Assembly: GCA_950106755.1 (NCBI GenBank)
Contig: OX467089.1
Span: forward strand, 2,606,501-2,670,500
DNA from: Climacium dendroides
Lineage: Eukaryota; Streptophyta; Bryopsida; Hypnales; Climaciaceae
DNA length: 64,000 nt
Reading direction: 5' to 3'
Of the stretch, positions 35,001 to 46,899 are shown piece by piece. Every line of letters begins with the position of its first letter. Position 1 is the stretch's first letter. The notes beneath the pieces were generated by a model, which was given only the letters and a program-made list of their open reading frames with translations, ran no database searches and had not been told where the DNA came from. Both the position numbers and the translations under genes were made by a program.

Positions 35001-38000
35001 TGCACCAAGCATGACACTTGGATTGGACGTGTTCGTACAACTCGTGATCGCAGCAATCACCACGCTGCCGTGCCTCATCTCTGCAGGCTTCCCCTCGAAA
35101 GTGAACTTCACCACCTTCTCTTGTTGCTCTTTCGGAATGGCAAACCCCTGCGTAACCCGAAACAAAGGCACCGGTCAGCATCAAATCCAATGAGGAGAAA
35201 AATTAGTTTCTGGGCAAACGACTGCCCACCACAGTGCCAAAAGCCCAGATGATTTACCTTGAATCCAACCTTGTTGTCCAGGCAACCTTGCCAATCCTGC
35301 TTCATGTCTTTGAGCATCACCCGATCGTGTGGCCTGCAATGCACAAGAATCCAGTCATTCCCACCCACTCAGTCACTATCGAGGCATGACTTACGACCGA
35401 CCGAAGGTCGATCCGGGAAGGTATGACACGAGGACACCAATACATATCGAAACAGAACAAGCGATCCTCCAGTCGAGAGGCCGAAGTCTCATGTCATCGC
35501 TCAAATCTCTGGACTCGGACTCATGTCACGCACCTTTTCGGTCCAGAGATGCATGGCTCCACAGTATCGAGATCCAGCTCCACGTAGGCTGAATAAGTGT
35601 TGTCCTTCTGAGGCTGCCATGTAACGAAGCAAACAGCCGTGCAGTCAGCAATCAATCCTACAGGGTGCAGCTTAACAGACAACACTATGCACAATCCCGG
35701 AAAGGTGATCGACCCTAGAAGTAGAGACACCATCAATTAAAAGCAACGCTTCAAGCAGGATGCTATAAGCCACATTTGCCACGACAAGACTCCAGAAGTC
35801 GATGCGTTGAGCCAAACCAGTAGTACATACTCGTTTCTCACCTTCTCGTGGTCTACGAACAGATCGTTCGCCCGCAGATAAGCCTCAATCTCTTCAACCT
35901 GATCAGGCACATAGATTCAGTAGGTTCCGCTTGGACGTGGATGCCAAAACAATCTACGAACCACTTTCCTTAAACATGCAAAACCTGACATCAAGCTGAC
36001 CTACGTAAAAGACCACAAGCAGCTACGTGATGTGATGCAAAATGTCGCTCACTCAAGCACGATTCGGGCTCCTCAGAACCCTCAACCTGACCCGAGAAGC
36101 AATATGCATCACCTTCTTCTCATCCCGACCTGTCATCCTCAAATAATCCAGTGTGACACGATCAACGGGAAAGAAACCCATAGTAGCGCCGTACTCCGGG
36201 GACATGTTCGCGATCGTCGCCCTGTCGGCCAGGGTCAGCTCCGACATGCCCTTCCCTGGAGAAACAGCAACCAAACTTCAGTTCGGTAGGGAAAATAGAC
36301 AACCGACATTCGCTTCGAGCACCAAGACGACTAAGCAGTCAACCGAAGACAATCACATGGAGGCGCGACCTCCAAAGACACCAGCATGGACCGCGACTGC
36401 TTACCGTAAAATTCCACGAACTTCCCTACCACGCCCATTTTCCTCAGAATTTGAGTTACCGTCAACACAAGATCTGTGGCTGTTACTCCGGTGCGCAGCT
36501 TGCCATTCAGCTTGAACCCCACGACACCAGGCAGAACCATACTCATCGGCTGTGCATCAAAACGACAAGCAATCGGTGACTCACAATCCATTGTGCAGAG
36601 TTGGCATTGCAAGTATAATCTCAGGAGTGATCCTGCGATTCATAACCCGTCCTAACACCGACAGCTGCAAACCACCACCCACGCAATAATCCCGATACTC
36701 GAAGCACGATGAACCCACGAAGCTCTCACCTGTCCGAGCATGGCTGCCTCAGCTTCAATTCCTCCCACTCCCCATCCGGCCACACCAAGTCCATCGATCA
36801 TAGTTGTGTGCGAGTCTGTTCCCACGAGGGTGTCAGGATACAGGACGCCATCGCTGTTGAACACAACACGGGCCAGATACTCCAGGTTCACCTGCAGAAT
36901 CCGAAGCACTCGTCAACGACGCCTCAAAGATCACCACTCAGCCAACATTCTGCATTGCCTCTCGCAGCTGTCATCACCCAGTCCCTAATTTGACTGACGC
37001 ACAAACCTGATGCACGATCCCGGAGCCCGGTGGAACCACAAGCATGTTCTTAAAGGCCTTGGCTCCCCACTTCAGGAAACCGAACCGTTCCTTGTTGCGG
37101 CTAAACTCCAACTCCATGTTTAACTGAAGTGCGTTGGCACGGCGAGCAACATCCACCTGCACTGAATGGTCGATGACCAGATCCACGGGTACCTGGTCGC
37201 GCCAAAAGCAGTTCAAACACGTCATTTGTTTCAGTGCAAGCCTTAGAGATTCTACATCCGTCTATACCTGGACTCCGATCACAATTTTAGGTTTGACTGA
37301 TAGAAGATGGCCAAAATTTATCCAAGATCATCTACAAGGTTCGATCAAGGCAGAGCACACACCAAAGGATTGATCTTGTCTGGATCTCCGCCCAACCGCG
37401 TGATGGCATCACGCATGGCAGCGAGGTCGACCACTGCCGGTACTCCAGTGAAGTCCTGAAACAAAACGTGAACTAGAGCTCGTCAGGCTGCTCCATGGCC
37501 AACGACAATAAAGCCTGAGGTACTGTTGGCTGTGACCCATCCTCTCTGTGTCGAGGACGGCGATGAGACAGACTGGCGGACCGACCGACCTACCAGGATG
37601 GTGGCAGCGACTTAGCAGGTTCAAACCTGCAACCTCGTCAAGACTTCCCAAACGTAGTTGCATCAAAGAAAGCATGTAATGGAATGAACAGGTTCAACAG
37701 CCGGAGAATCAGAACAAGAAAGGGAGAGGGGGAGACTCAGCAGAAATCATCATCACACCTGTAGGATAACTCGAGCAGGCTTAAACGGGATTTCCACTTG
37801 CTTAGGAGCAGTCTTCACCCAGTCCAAAATCTTCTCAACATCATTTTGGGATACCTGAAAGTTGTCACAGTTGCGAATCGCGGACTCCAATAGGTACCTG
37901 ATAGAGTAGGGCAGCGAGTCTGCACATTCCGGTAACACGAAGAATCTGAGATTGCCAGAGCAAGAGATCTGATTGCAGAAGATCGCTAAACTGAGTTCAC

Positions 38001-39026
38001 AATTCAGACACGCCCCCACGGAACGTTCAAATTGCCACAAGAAAATCTAAGTCCGAACTCAGTTCCCTGCAGCAAATGGATTTCCGGACCGCGCAACAAT
38101 ACCAGGTACAAATTGACTGATGCACCCCAAGACCCACATCCCAGTGAAATCAATCCTTCAATCGGTTCAACTGGAAGCGCCGCTTGTCCCCAATGCAAGA
38201 CGGACATCGTGTTCCCAAACTCACCAATTCTGGGATCGTTCAACTTCACGAGACTGTAAAACTTCCCATAGCTGCCTCCACCGGGCTTCGGCAAATCCGT
38301 CACCAGGTTAGCGAATGGATTCTCGGCGGCTGCTGTACAAAAGACAATGACGTCCAGTCAGTTCTTAGGGATGGCGAAACACACCACACATGCGATTTTC
38401 AGGAAGTGAAACCACGAAGGACGATCAGTCCGGACAGCGAACAAGAACCCCCCAACCACAGCAGCGGTTAGGCTAGAGAAATTGACATAGAGAACTATTT
38501 CTTCCTGAAAATCGCGCACTCTGTTGTTCTAGAGTCCATATCCCTCGTGAAAGCACGTGGAAGCAAGCAAGCTATGCGGAACTGCAGTGGCAATCAAGAA
38601 CTGCTAAAGCCGGGGGAAATTGACGAGAATCTAAAAACGGAGGTTAGCAAATGAGCAATGTCGATCGCCTCGCCACAGGGCGACCACTTCGAACGCGCAA
38701 GAAACAAGGAGCGGCGTACCTTGAGTGGATGCCATCCTGGCGCCAGGCACGGGGAGTCGACAAGCGGCGGGGGCGGGACTGAGGGACGCACGGCGAGGGG
38801 CAGATCGACGAAGGAAGAGGGAGGTTCGGTCGTCAGGCGACGAGGCAGCGGCTAAGGTGCGGAACAATTTGGAGCCAACGAGGGGAGAGAGGCCGGTGGC
38901 AGGGGGGGCGCGCAGCAAGGGCGCGGAGGCGGAGGCAAACGAAGAGGCACGGCAGCCCGAGGCGAGGGGGAGAGCCGGGCAGGAGGCGGAGGCCCGCAAC
39001 GAGCGGCAGACGTAGGAGAGGAGCAT
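32084..39026 (-). CDS. ACO: Aconitate hydratase, organelle-type, 19 exons
   Basis: Interconverts citrate and isocitrate through a 4Fe-4S cluster. Exons (high-low, GT/AG borders): 39026-38720, 38332-38225, 37919-37759, 37455-37363, 37192-37007, 36891-36730, 36549-36405, 36255-36113, 35898-35842, 35613-35534, 35333-35258, 35147-34962, 34638-34571, 34321-34203, 33972-33851, 33685-33587, 33328-32849, 32734-32636, 32392-32084. They sum to exactly 1000 codons (999 aa) without a stop, close to plant mitochondrial forms. Residues 1-97 are an Arg/Ser/Ala-rich presequence. Cluster ligands are C543 (SCTNTSNPS), C609 and C612 ([12 protein letters not shown]), all offset by 106 from human IRP1. [26 protein letters not shown] and [14 protein letters not shown] are present. 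M98 (ATG 38735-38733) aligns with the start of cytosolic plant aconitases, so a second start is possible. The far upstream frame lacks an ATG before 39026. Intact. Confidence 0.95.
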
Positions 39027-39649
39027 CGTGCCGGGATACGATCGGGGGAAGGGTTGTGGGCTTGGGGCTACGGCAGGGAGGGGAAGTGCATGGGCAGAGC
39101 CGGAGCGATGGACGAGGGAGCGAGATGCACCGGAGCGGGCCAAGTGCAAAGCGAACAATAAGAACGAGCAGGAGAAGAGAGAGACGGACTAACTTAGCTC
39201 GGGGGCATCTGGATGGGAGAAGGAGGGAGAGGGCCAGGCCTGGAGTCGTCTTCCGAAAGACGGAAGCAGAATATTCCGAAAGTTGCAAGCTTCGAAGTTT
39301 ATGCAAAACCTGGCGGGTCGCTTGGACGACAGTCAGAGCCAGCCAGGCCTCTTCCAAGCTGATCTCAGGCGCGCGTGCCCTTAGCGTGGCATGTGGCGGC
39401 CGGATTCGCCCTCTCCCTCGCAAATGGTCAACTGCCTGTTCCTGCTCGCCCCTCTGAGTCGCGGAGTCGCGGAAGACGCCCCATCCCACCTCTACTATTA
39501 TTGCTCTGTGCCTGAATTTTGCCAAATCGCAAGCCCACCTCCGCATTTCGAGGCCCAAATGTGGCCCACTCGTTTCTGCTTTGAACATACACAGCGGGGA
39601 GAACATATGTGTCAGGGCTTTTTTTTTCATTTTTTAAGAAGTGTGAAAG

Positions 39650-39922
39650 TGGTGATATAAAATGTTATAGCGGTACTCCAAATTCAACATTCATCCACAT
39701 TTTGGATAGAAAATATTGCATTAGTACATATTACATGTTTATAATTTGGTTTTCATTCACAATCTAGCGATTTTGTTTAAGTGTTTGGGCATTTTTTTTG
39801 GCATTTTGTAGCCAAATTATTTTTTTAGTGCATTCTAGCCTCAAAAAACCCAAGAAAAACTTTGATATGATTACATTTTTTTGCATTTATGTCAATGAAA
39901 GATCATGGTAGATTAGATTTAA
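39650..39922. other. AT-rich spacer upstream of the aconitase gene
   Basis: GC content falls sharply at about 39630, marking the outer edge of the aconitase promoter/5' region. No gene or repeat is seen here. Confidence 0.45.
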
Positions 39923-40151
39923 CCCTCAAAGGGACGAGCTAGTAGCTAGTTACAATGGAAATCATTTGTTTGAGTATTGTGTGAATTGTTGGCTTAAAAA
40001 AATGAAAAAGCACTCATTCAAAGATAAACTATTATAGAAGACCTTCACTCTTCACACAAAATTTGGAAGATAAATAGTTACACTTTTGTCCTATATAGAG
40101 AGATTTTGTTTCGTTCATTGGCTAGAAAACATTTTCTTTGTCGTTTATGGG
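39923..40151. mobile_element. TTAA-flanked inverted-repeat element (229 bp)
   Basis: TTAA (39919-39922) is followed by CCCTCAAAGGGAC, and GTCGTTTATGGG precedes TTAA (40152-40155). The interior matches 16691-16903 over most of its length (shared GGCTTAAAAAA..TG, CACTCAT, CTTTTGTCCTA and AGAGAT blocks), so both are copies of one short family about 23 kb apart. Non-coding. Confidence 0.65.
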
Positions 40152-40155
40152 TTAA

Positions 40156-40676
40156 TTGCAAAGGGGTCTCTACTTTGTAACAAAAAGGGTGTCAAAAAAA
40201 GCCTTAACTAAGAATAGTACAAATGAAACATAGAACCAAACTCCATGAGACCCCAATTTTAGTGCTTCAAGGAGTTTCATCCTATATTTTTCTTAGACTC
40301 CTACTTTAGATTCCTCATTGTGCACACTTTACAATAAATTTTCATAATGTAAATTTTGTTTATTCAATAAAACCCAAGAAAAATAATATAGGGGGATAAA
40401 TTCATTAGAAAAAGTCAATAAGTGTAATGTTTACATGACTAAGGTTTTTAATTTGTATTCTGGATACTTATCTATGTCTAATTGTGATTTATTCCAAGAA
40501 AGAAACACAAGAAAATATTCCTTATGTCAATTTTTTACAGGCCAAAATCCAATGCTATAATATAGATCCAATGTATGATGTCCTCGTCTTATCTAGTATG
40601 TAGCTCATGTCAAATCTCAAGTCAATTTATGAAAGGATTGTCAATTTGTCATTATACATGCTCTAACCACTTAATA

Positions 40677-40707
<31 letters not shown>

Positions 40708-41262
40708 TTCTATGTAAAATATAATAATTTCAAAATATTTAAATAACTTAATTAAATCCTCTCTTCAATTTCTTCCATCTAATAGTTTCATTAATATTAA
40801 TTTATTTGGCACTTTTATTGTATAAAAGTAATGTGTTTGTTTATCTCACTTCAATCATATATAACCACAAGAAAGGTTTTATTCTTTCTTGGTGCTTGAA
40901 CAATCTTCTTGTCAGCGATTTTGCTTTATCTTTTACAAGTCAATTAGGCTTAGTCTTTTTATTTGGGCATAGTTAGGTCAATTAGCTTTGTTACTAGCTT
41001 GTAACTATGCAGTATTTGGACTGGACTTATACCATCCTATTATCCACTTGTTGACATGTACTATGAACTTACAATTGGATTTACAACCACCCAAAACAAA
41101 ATTCAACTCAACTTTCAAATGTTTTATATGCCATTTTGATTTAATTATAAATTTCAAATGGAAAACTCCAACAACTTCAACTATTCAATATATAAGGCTT
41201 TAATTTATATAACAATTAATTATGTCAAATTATTTTACTAACTAACTTAGCTATAATTAGAC
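40156..41262. other. AT-rich spacer with a (TA)n tract
   Basis: A (TA)14 microsatellite lies at 40681-40708. No gene, RNA or further mobile element was recognised before the old LTR starting at 41263. Confidence 0.55.
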
Positions 41263-41546
41263 TATTGAGATAAAGAACACCAAGCCATTGTATTCAAATG
41301 AAGGGGAGTCACAAATAAGCGTTTGAAAGGAGTAAAGAACCCAAGCAAGGGCCTGCCCTCTTATACTACTCTAGTACCAAGTGCCATGACTAACCTTATG
41401 GGATATACAAACACTAGAGGGTTGCCCCTCTCTAATAGCACCTTGGTTGGCTACAAAGAACTCCTAACAAAAGTCAGCCTATACATAGAGCTCTTACAAG
41501 AGTTCCTGAAGACTTACTATCTTCTATAACTTACTATCTTCAATAT
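41263..41546 (-). repeat. Diverged family-2 LTR of element C
   Basis: On the - strand it parallels the 303-bp LTR of element B block by block (AGCCCTCT-like GGCTGCCC boxes, AAGTGCCATGACTAACC, CCAAGCCA, ATTCCAATGAAGGGG) but with many substitutions and small gaps. It is therefore much older than B. It starts TATTGAGA as the complement of the CAATA terminus. Confidence 0.75.
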
Positions 41547-42209
41547 TGACCTCCTATCTATTGCATCTCCGGCCCAATCTGCATCACAATAACCCACCAA
41601 ATGCAAGGCTCTTACCTCCAAGTTTCAACTTGGCATCCAAAAGTACCTTGGAGGTATCGTTTGATCCTCTTGACTGTTGCCCAATGCTTTGGGCCATTCT
41701 TAGCCATGTGTAGGCTCACCACACTCATTGCAAATGAAAGGTCATATCTTGTAGCCACCATGACATATATCAAGCTCCCCACCGCGGCCTTGTATGGCAC
41801 ATCTTGCATTTCCACCTTCACACCTTTATATTCTTCATCTGTAAGCTTGGGCATTTTCTCCTTCACATCAAGAGGAGTGCCAACGGATTTGCATCTATGT
41901 TGAACCGCTTTAAGACACCCTTGATGTACTTGCTTTGAATTATGGTGATGGTGCGAGTAGCTCTTTGCCTAGTAAACTCCACTCCACGCCAATAATGTAG
42001 CTCTCCAAGATTGCTCATATCATATTCGCTCTTCAACATGGCCTTCACTTCCACCATTTTGGTCATGGTGTAGGTCATGGTGATCAAATCATCCACATAC
42101 ACAATGACAATCACCAAATACGCACTTGTTTGCTTGATGCACAGAAAGTGGTCCACATGACTTTTCGTATAGTCCTTCCTTGTAAATAATGCATCCACAT
42201 CCATGTACC

Positions 42210-42464
42210 TATTGAGATTACAAAGTAATGAATGGAAGAAAGGCTTTACTTAGATGGTAGGAAGATTCCAAACCCCATGAGTGGGTTGAATATAAGGTAG
42301 AAGCCTTTCATAGTTATCCACATACATCATGGGATAACTAACCTCAATGGGCTGCCTTTGACTACAAGCAATACCCAAGAGACTCTAAGACTAACTAAGA
42401 GTCTAATGCTACTCCTAGGGCTGAATGTACATAGTCTACACTAATATGTACATGTTCTTCAACA
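42210..42464 (-). repeat. 3' LTR of element A (255 bp)
   Basis: On the - strand it starts TGTTGAAGAACATG and ends CTCAATA, so the termini are TG...TA. The last 23 codons and stop of the polyprotein lie inside it. It is the reference copy for the family-1 LTRs found at 56426, 57926, 58526, 60636 and 62012. Confidence 0.95.
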
Positions 42465-45400
42465 CTCCCACTTTGAGAGTGGTCAAAGGCTCCAAGGCCC
42501 ATCTTCCCAATCAAGTTTTGGTGTTGTGGCTTCCCAAGGGCCTTGGTCAGCACATCAGCAACCAGAGCTTGGGTAGGCACATACTTGAGCTCAATCACCT
42601 CAGCCTCCACTCGTTCACGAATGAAATGGTGTTGCACATCAATGTGCTTCGTCCGAGAGTGGTGGGTGGGATTCTTGGCCAAAGCAATGGCCCCTTGATT
42701 GTCACACCAAATTGGTGTGCTGCCCTCTTGGACAAGGCCAACATCAGCCAAGAGTTGCCTTAGCCAAATGGCCTCCTTGGTGCATTGGCTCATGGCCATG
42801 TACTCCGCCTCCGTTGTAGAAAGAGCTATGGTGGGCTGCCTCTTGGAATTCCAAGTAATGGCACCCAATCCAAGCATAAACACGTAACCGGTGGTGGATC
42901 TCCTATCCGCCTCATCGCCCGCCCAATCTGCATCACAAAAGCCATGCAAACTCACATTGGCACCCCCAAGTTGCAACTTCAGCCCAAGTGTGCCTTGAAG
43001 GTACCTCATCACCCTCTTGACCGCAGCCCAATGCTTGGGGCCATACTTGGACGTGTGTTGACTCACCACACTCACCGGAAAGGCCAAATCAGGCCTTGTG
43101 GCTACCATGGCATACATGAGGCAACCCACCGCTGCCTTGTAAGGCACACCTTGCATTTCAGCCCTCACGTCTTCAAATTCAGCATCCGTGAGCTTGGGCA
43201 ACTTCCCATGAGTGTCAAGTGGTGTACCTATGGCTTTGCACTCCTCCATGTTGAAGCGCTTGAGAATTTCTTCAAGGTACTTGCGTTGGCTCATGGTGAT
43301 GGTGTGGGCAGCCCTATCCCTCTTGAACTCCACTCCAAGGCAATACTTCAACTCTCCAAGATCCGTCATCTCATACTCCTTCTTGAGCATATCCTTCACT
43401 TCAAGCATCTTGGTCATGCTACTTGCAAGGAGGATCAGATCGTCCACATAGAGGATCACAATCACCAAATGCTCACAACTTTGCATGGTGTACAAAGAGT
43501 GATCAGCATAGCCTCTTTGGAAGCCCTTCCTTGCAAACATGGCATCAATATCCCTATACCAAGCTCTCCCCGATTGCTTCAACCCGGGAAGTGCCTTCTT
43601 CAACTTGCACTTGAGATGCCCTTGGCCTTCTTGCACAAAGCCTTGGGGTTGATCCATGTAGATGACCTCCTCTAGCTTGGGGTTGAGAAAAGCCGTCTTC
43701 ACATCCATTTGGTGCATCTCCAAGTCCATGGCTGCCCCAATACTCACAATGCACCTAATGGTGCTAAACTTAGCAACGGGGGCAAAGGTCTCATTGAAGT
43801 CCACCCCTTCCACTTGAGAAAACCCCCTAGCAACCAACCTTGCCTTGTACCTCACAATGTGGCCCAAAGCATCCCTTTTGGTGGAGAAAACCCACTTACA
43901 ACCCACACTTGATCTCTTGGAAGGGAGGGCAGCAAGTTCCCATGTCTCCTTGGCAATGAGGGCATTATACTCCTCTTGCATGGCCAACTCCCACTTGCTT
44001 GCATCTTCACAATGCAACACCTCTCCAAGTGTAGATGGATCTCCAAGGAAAGCCACATTGGCTTGATCTTCATGTTGTGGGGGAAGAATGTGATTCAACC
44101 ACCAATCTCCAAGGGGCTTGCGGGTCCTTGTGGGATAACGGGGCTCCTCCATGGTCTGATCTTGCTCTTCCAAGGGCTGATCTTGCTCTACCAAGGGCTG
44201 ATCATGCTCTTGCTCCCTTCGTGAAGTGCTTGGAGAAGGAATTGCTGATCTCTTCACTTGGGGTGTGGCCACCTTCTTCTTGGGCTCCACCAAGTCTTCA
44301 TCTTCCTCTCCTTGCTCTTCATCTTCATCTCCTTCATCTTCTATGTGCACTCTTGGAGTTGTGCCCACCTTTTGGGCTGGTCCTCCATTGCTCCCACTTG
44401 GGCTCATCTCCAAGAGCTTAGGATCAGCACCTCCATCCTCCAAGAAGGTCACATCTCGACTCTTGATGATGGCCTTGCTCTCCACACACATCAGCCTATA
44501 AGCCTTGGTTCCCTCACAATAACCAAGGAAAAGGCACTTGATGCCCTTGGCATCCAACTTGGTCCTCTTGGCACTAGGAACCAAGGCATAGGCAATGCAC
44601 CCAAAGATGCGCATGTGAGACACATGAGGCCTAATCCCAGTCCAAGCTTCTTGGGGTGTCATGCTTATCAAGGCTTGGGTGGGGCACCGGTTCCTTGTAT
44701 AAACCGCTGTAGACACCGCCTCACCCCAAAGCTCAAACTTCAGCCCTTGGGCATGAATCATGGACCTTGCCATCTCCACAATGGTGCGGTTGGCACGCTC
44801 CGCTACGCCGTTTTGTTGAGGAGTGTAAGGTGCTGATGTGTGGTGCTCAATGCCATGGGCCTTCAAGTACTCCTCAAAGGCCTTGGACACATACTCCCCA
44901 CCATTATCCGACCGCAGCACCTTCACCTTGCAATCAGATTGGGCCTCCACAAGGGCCTTCCAAGTCTCAAAACGCCCAAACACCTCACTCTTGCACTTCA
45001 GCATGTACACCCACACCTTGCGGGAGAAATCATCAATAAATGTCAAAAAATACCTTGCTCCTCCTATGGTGGTGGTCTTCATTGGTCCGCACACATCGGA
45101 ATGCACAAGCTCCAATGGCTTGCTGGCCCTTGTTGCCCCATCCTTGGGGAAGGGCTGCCTTGCTTGTTTGCCCTCAATGCACCCCTTGTACACCCTAGAA
45201 CTCCAATCATGCTTGCAAGAAGAGAGGTTCAGCCCCTTCACAATGTGTTGGAGGCTCTTCATGCTCTTCACATTCAAGTGCCCAAGCCTCCTATGCCAAA
45301 GCTCCACAAGGTCTCCATGAGCTGATCCTTGGGCAACACATGCTAGGGAGGTGCCATTCACCTTGGTGAAGTGGAGGAGGTACAAGTTGCCCTCACGAGG

Positions 45401-46546
45401 GGCTGATGCAATCAAAACTCCACTTGGTGCCCTCACAACACACCCCACATTGTTCAAATGCACTTTCAAACCTCCCAAACACAATTTGCTCACTAAAAGC
45501 AAGTTGGCATGCAACTTGGGCACATGGAGTGCCTCTTGAATTCTGATCCTCTTGGTCTCCCCCTTCACTTGCACCTCCACAAGTATCAACCCCATGCCAA
45601 GGGCCTCCACCACACCATTGTCTCCCAAATAAATCTTCTTCCCCGAAATGGGCTGATAGGTGTGGAAGGCATCTCTATGGCTGGTCATGTGTTGAGTGGC
45701 CCCCGAGTCCACTATCCAAGTAAACATGTTGGCCTTCTCCCCTCCTCCATGGGTGGCAAAAGCAAATTCCTCCTCCTCCTCCTCTTTCGAGGCTTGGTGT
45801 GCACTCTCCTTGCCTTTGGCTTGGCTGCCCTTGCAATGCTTAGCAATGTGGCCTGATTTGCCACACTTGAAGCATGTCCTTGTCTCCTTGAAGGCCTTGG
45901 TGTTGACCCCTTTGCCATGTCTTGAAACAAGGGCTGATCCCTCTCCTTGGGACTCATTCTCCTTGCGCTTGGTCACCTCATGCATCAAGCGGGCCGTCAC
46001 AAACTCCATGGTTAGCTCCTTCATAGGCCTTGTCTCCAATGCGGTGATGAGGAACTCATAAGACGGTGGCAAGCTCTCCAACAAGGTCATCACCACATCT
46101 TCATCCGTCACGGGTGCCTCCAAGCAAGCCAACTCATCCGCAAGGGCCTTGATCTTGTTCACATGATCCAACAAGTCATCCTCCTCTTGCATCTTGCTAG
46201 TGAAGAACTTGCGCCGGAGAAAAAGGATGTTGGAGAGGCTCTTGGTCTCATGGATGTTGCAAAGGGTGGTCCATGCTTGGGCTGGTCCCTTGCAATGGCG
46301 AATGTGTGCAATTTGCCGGTCCACAAGGTTGATGGCAATGAGAGCAAAGGCCTTCTTCTCCTTCCTCTCAAATGCCTTCTTGGTCTTTGGATCAGCATCT
46401 TCACTTGGAGGCTCCTCACTCCCATCCACCACCTCCCACAAGTCCTTCTCCGCAAGAATCATCTCCATTTTGAACTTCCACATGCCAAAGTTCTCCCCAT
46501 TGAACTTGTCAATGATGCGCACGCCTTCTCCTCCACTTGATGCCAT
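42395..46546 (-). CDS. Copia polyprotein of element A (gag-protease-integrase-RT-RNase H)
   Basis: An uninterrupted 1383-residue ORF from ATG 46546; the frame extends upstream without another ATG. Domain order is copia-type. Gag starts with FNGENFGMWKFKM. A CCHC knuckle CFKCGKSGHIAKHC begins at C225, and an aspartic protease DSGA at ~280. A pre-integrase zinc segment is followed by an integrase core with D..D..E in HSDVCGP, SDNGGEY and NGVAERAN. RT has YVDDL with D1035-D1036, and RNase H has DADWAGDEADRRS. The YVDDL and DSGA motifs are intact, so the protein could be active. One small oddity is KKALPGLKQ, where family 2 has KKAIYGLRQ, a usually conserved RT motif. The C-terminus is encoded by the LTR. 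Confidence 0.93.
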   Translation of the reverse strand: MASSGGEGVRIIDKFNGENFGMWKFKMEMILAEKDLWEVVDGSEEPPSEDADPKTKKAFERKEKKAFALIAINLVDRQIAHIRHCKGPAQAWTTLCNIHETKSLSNILFLRRKFFTSKMQEEDDLLDHVNKIKALADELACLEAPVTDEDVVMTLLESLPPSYEFLITALETRPMKELTMEFVTARLMHEVTKRKENESQGEGSALVSRHGKGVNTKAFKETRTCFKCGKSGHIAKHCKGSQAKGKESAHQASKEEEEEEFAFATHGGGEKANMFTWIVDSGATQHMTSHRDAFHTYQPISGKKIYLGDNGVVEALGMGLILVEVQVKGETKRIRIQEALHVPKLHANLLLVSKLCLGGLKVHLNNVGCVVRAPSGVLIASAPREGNLYLLHFTKVNGTSLACVAQGSAHGDLVELWHRRLGHLNVKSMKSLQHIVKGLNLSSCKHDWSSRVYKGCIEGKQARQPFPKDGATRASKPLELVHSDVCGPMKTTTIGGARYFLTFIDDFSRKVWVYMLKCKSEVFGRFETWKALVEAQSDCKVKVLRSDNGGEYVSKAFEEYLKAHGIEHHTSAPYTPQQNGVAERANRTIVEMARSMIHAQGLKFELWGEAVSTAVYTRNRCPTQALISMTPQEAWTGIRPHVSHMRIFGCIAYALVPSAKRTKLDAKGIKCLFLGYCEGTKAYRLMCVESKAIIKSRDVTFLEDGGADPKLLEMSPSGSNGGPAQKVGTTPRVHIEDEGDEDEEQGEEDEDLVEPKKKVATPQVKRSAIPSPSTSRREQEHDQPLVEQDQPLEEQDQTMEEPRYPTRTRKPLGDWWLNHILPPQHEDQANVAFLGDPSTLGEVLHCEDASKWELAMQEEYNALIAKETWELAALPSKRSSVGCKWVFSTKRDALGHIVRYKARLVARGFSQVEGVDFNETFAPVAKFSTIRCIVSIGAAMDLEMHQMDVKTAFLNPKLEEVIYMDQPQGFVQEGQGHLKCKLKKALPGLKQSGRAWYRDIDAMFARKGFQRGYADHSLYTMQSCEHLVIVILYVDDLILLASSMTKMLEVKDMLKKEYEMTDLGELKYCLGVEFKRDRAAHTITMSQRKYLEEILKRFNMEECKAIGTPLDTHGKLPKLTDAEFEDVRAEMQGVPYKAAVGCLMYAMVATRPDLAFPVSVVSQHTSKYGPKHWAAVKRVMRYLQGTLGLKLQLGGANVSLHGFCDADWAGDEADRRSTTGYVFMLGLGAITWNSKRQPTIALSTTEAEYMAMSQCTKEAIWLRQLLADVGLVQEGSTPIWCDNQGAIALAKNPTHHSRTKHIDVQHHFIRERVEAEVIELKYVPTQALVADVLTKALGKPQHQNLIGKMGLGAFDHSQSGSVEEHVHISVDYVHSALGVALDS

Positions 46547-46899
46547 GATGAAGCACCTCCCACTTGTTGGCAGCCCCCCAAGTGTCTCCAAGAGTTGACA
46601 GACTCAATTCAGCCTCCAAACAATCCCTTGGAAGCCAATTGGGCTGAAATGGCACCAATCAGCCCTTGCAAGCACCTCCAAAGATCCTTCACACCCTAAG
46701 AACGACCCAAACACTCCTACAAGAGCATCACCTCCTCTCCACACCAATTCAGACCCCAATGAAGCTCAAAGCCACCACATGGACTTCATGGGCTGAATCT
46801 ACCTCAAACCAACAAGAAAACTCACAATTCCCCACACAAATAGAGTACTCCACTCTCCAAGGTGCTCAAGACCTCCAATCAGCCCTAGATGGAAGCTAC
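46547..46899 (-). other. Leader of element A, ORF-proximal part
   Basis: Untranslated leader between the gag ATG and the point where B inserted. The same sequence in element F lies directly upstream of its gag ATG. It contains several AATCAGCCC-type words and ends in GCTAC (46895-46899), the left copy of B's target duplication. Confidence 0.8.

Noticed and set aside
32129..38471. Numerous + strand ORFs across the aconitase gene
   Set aside because: They overlap the 19 spliced aconitase exons on the other strand and show no protein family of their own.
46547..46591. Upstream extension of the element A polyprotein to 46591
   Set aside because: It begins at TTG. The ATG at 46546 gives a gag start (MASSGGEGVR) homologous to the ATG starts of elements B and F.
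42425..46598. Long + strand ORFs such as 42785-43675 opposite the polyprotein of element A
   Set aside because: They are antisense shadows of a strongly biased coding sequence; the same shadows appear opposite the matching parts of G and have no domain.
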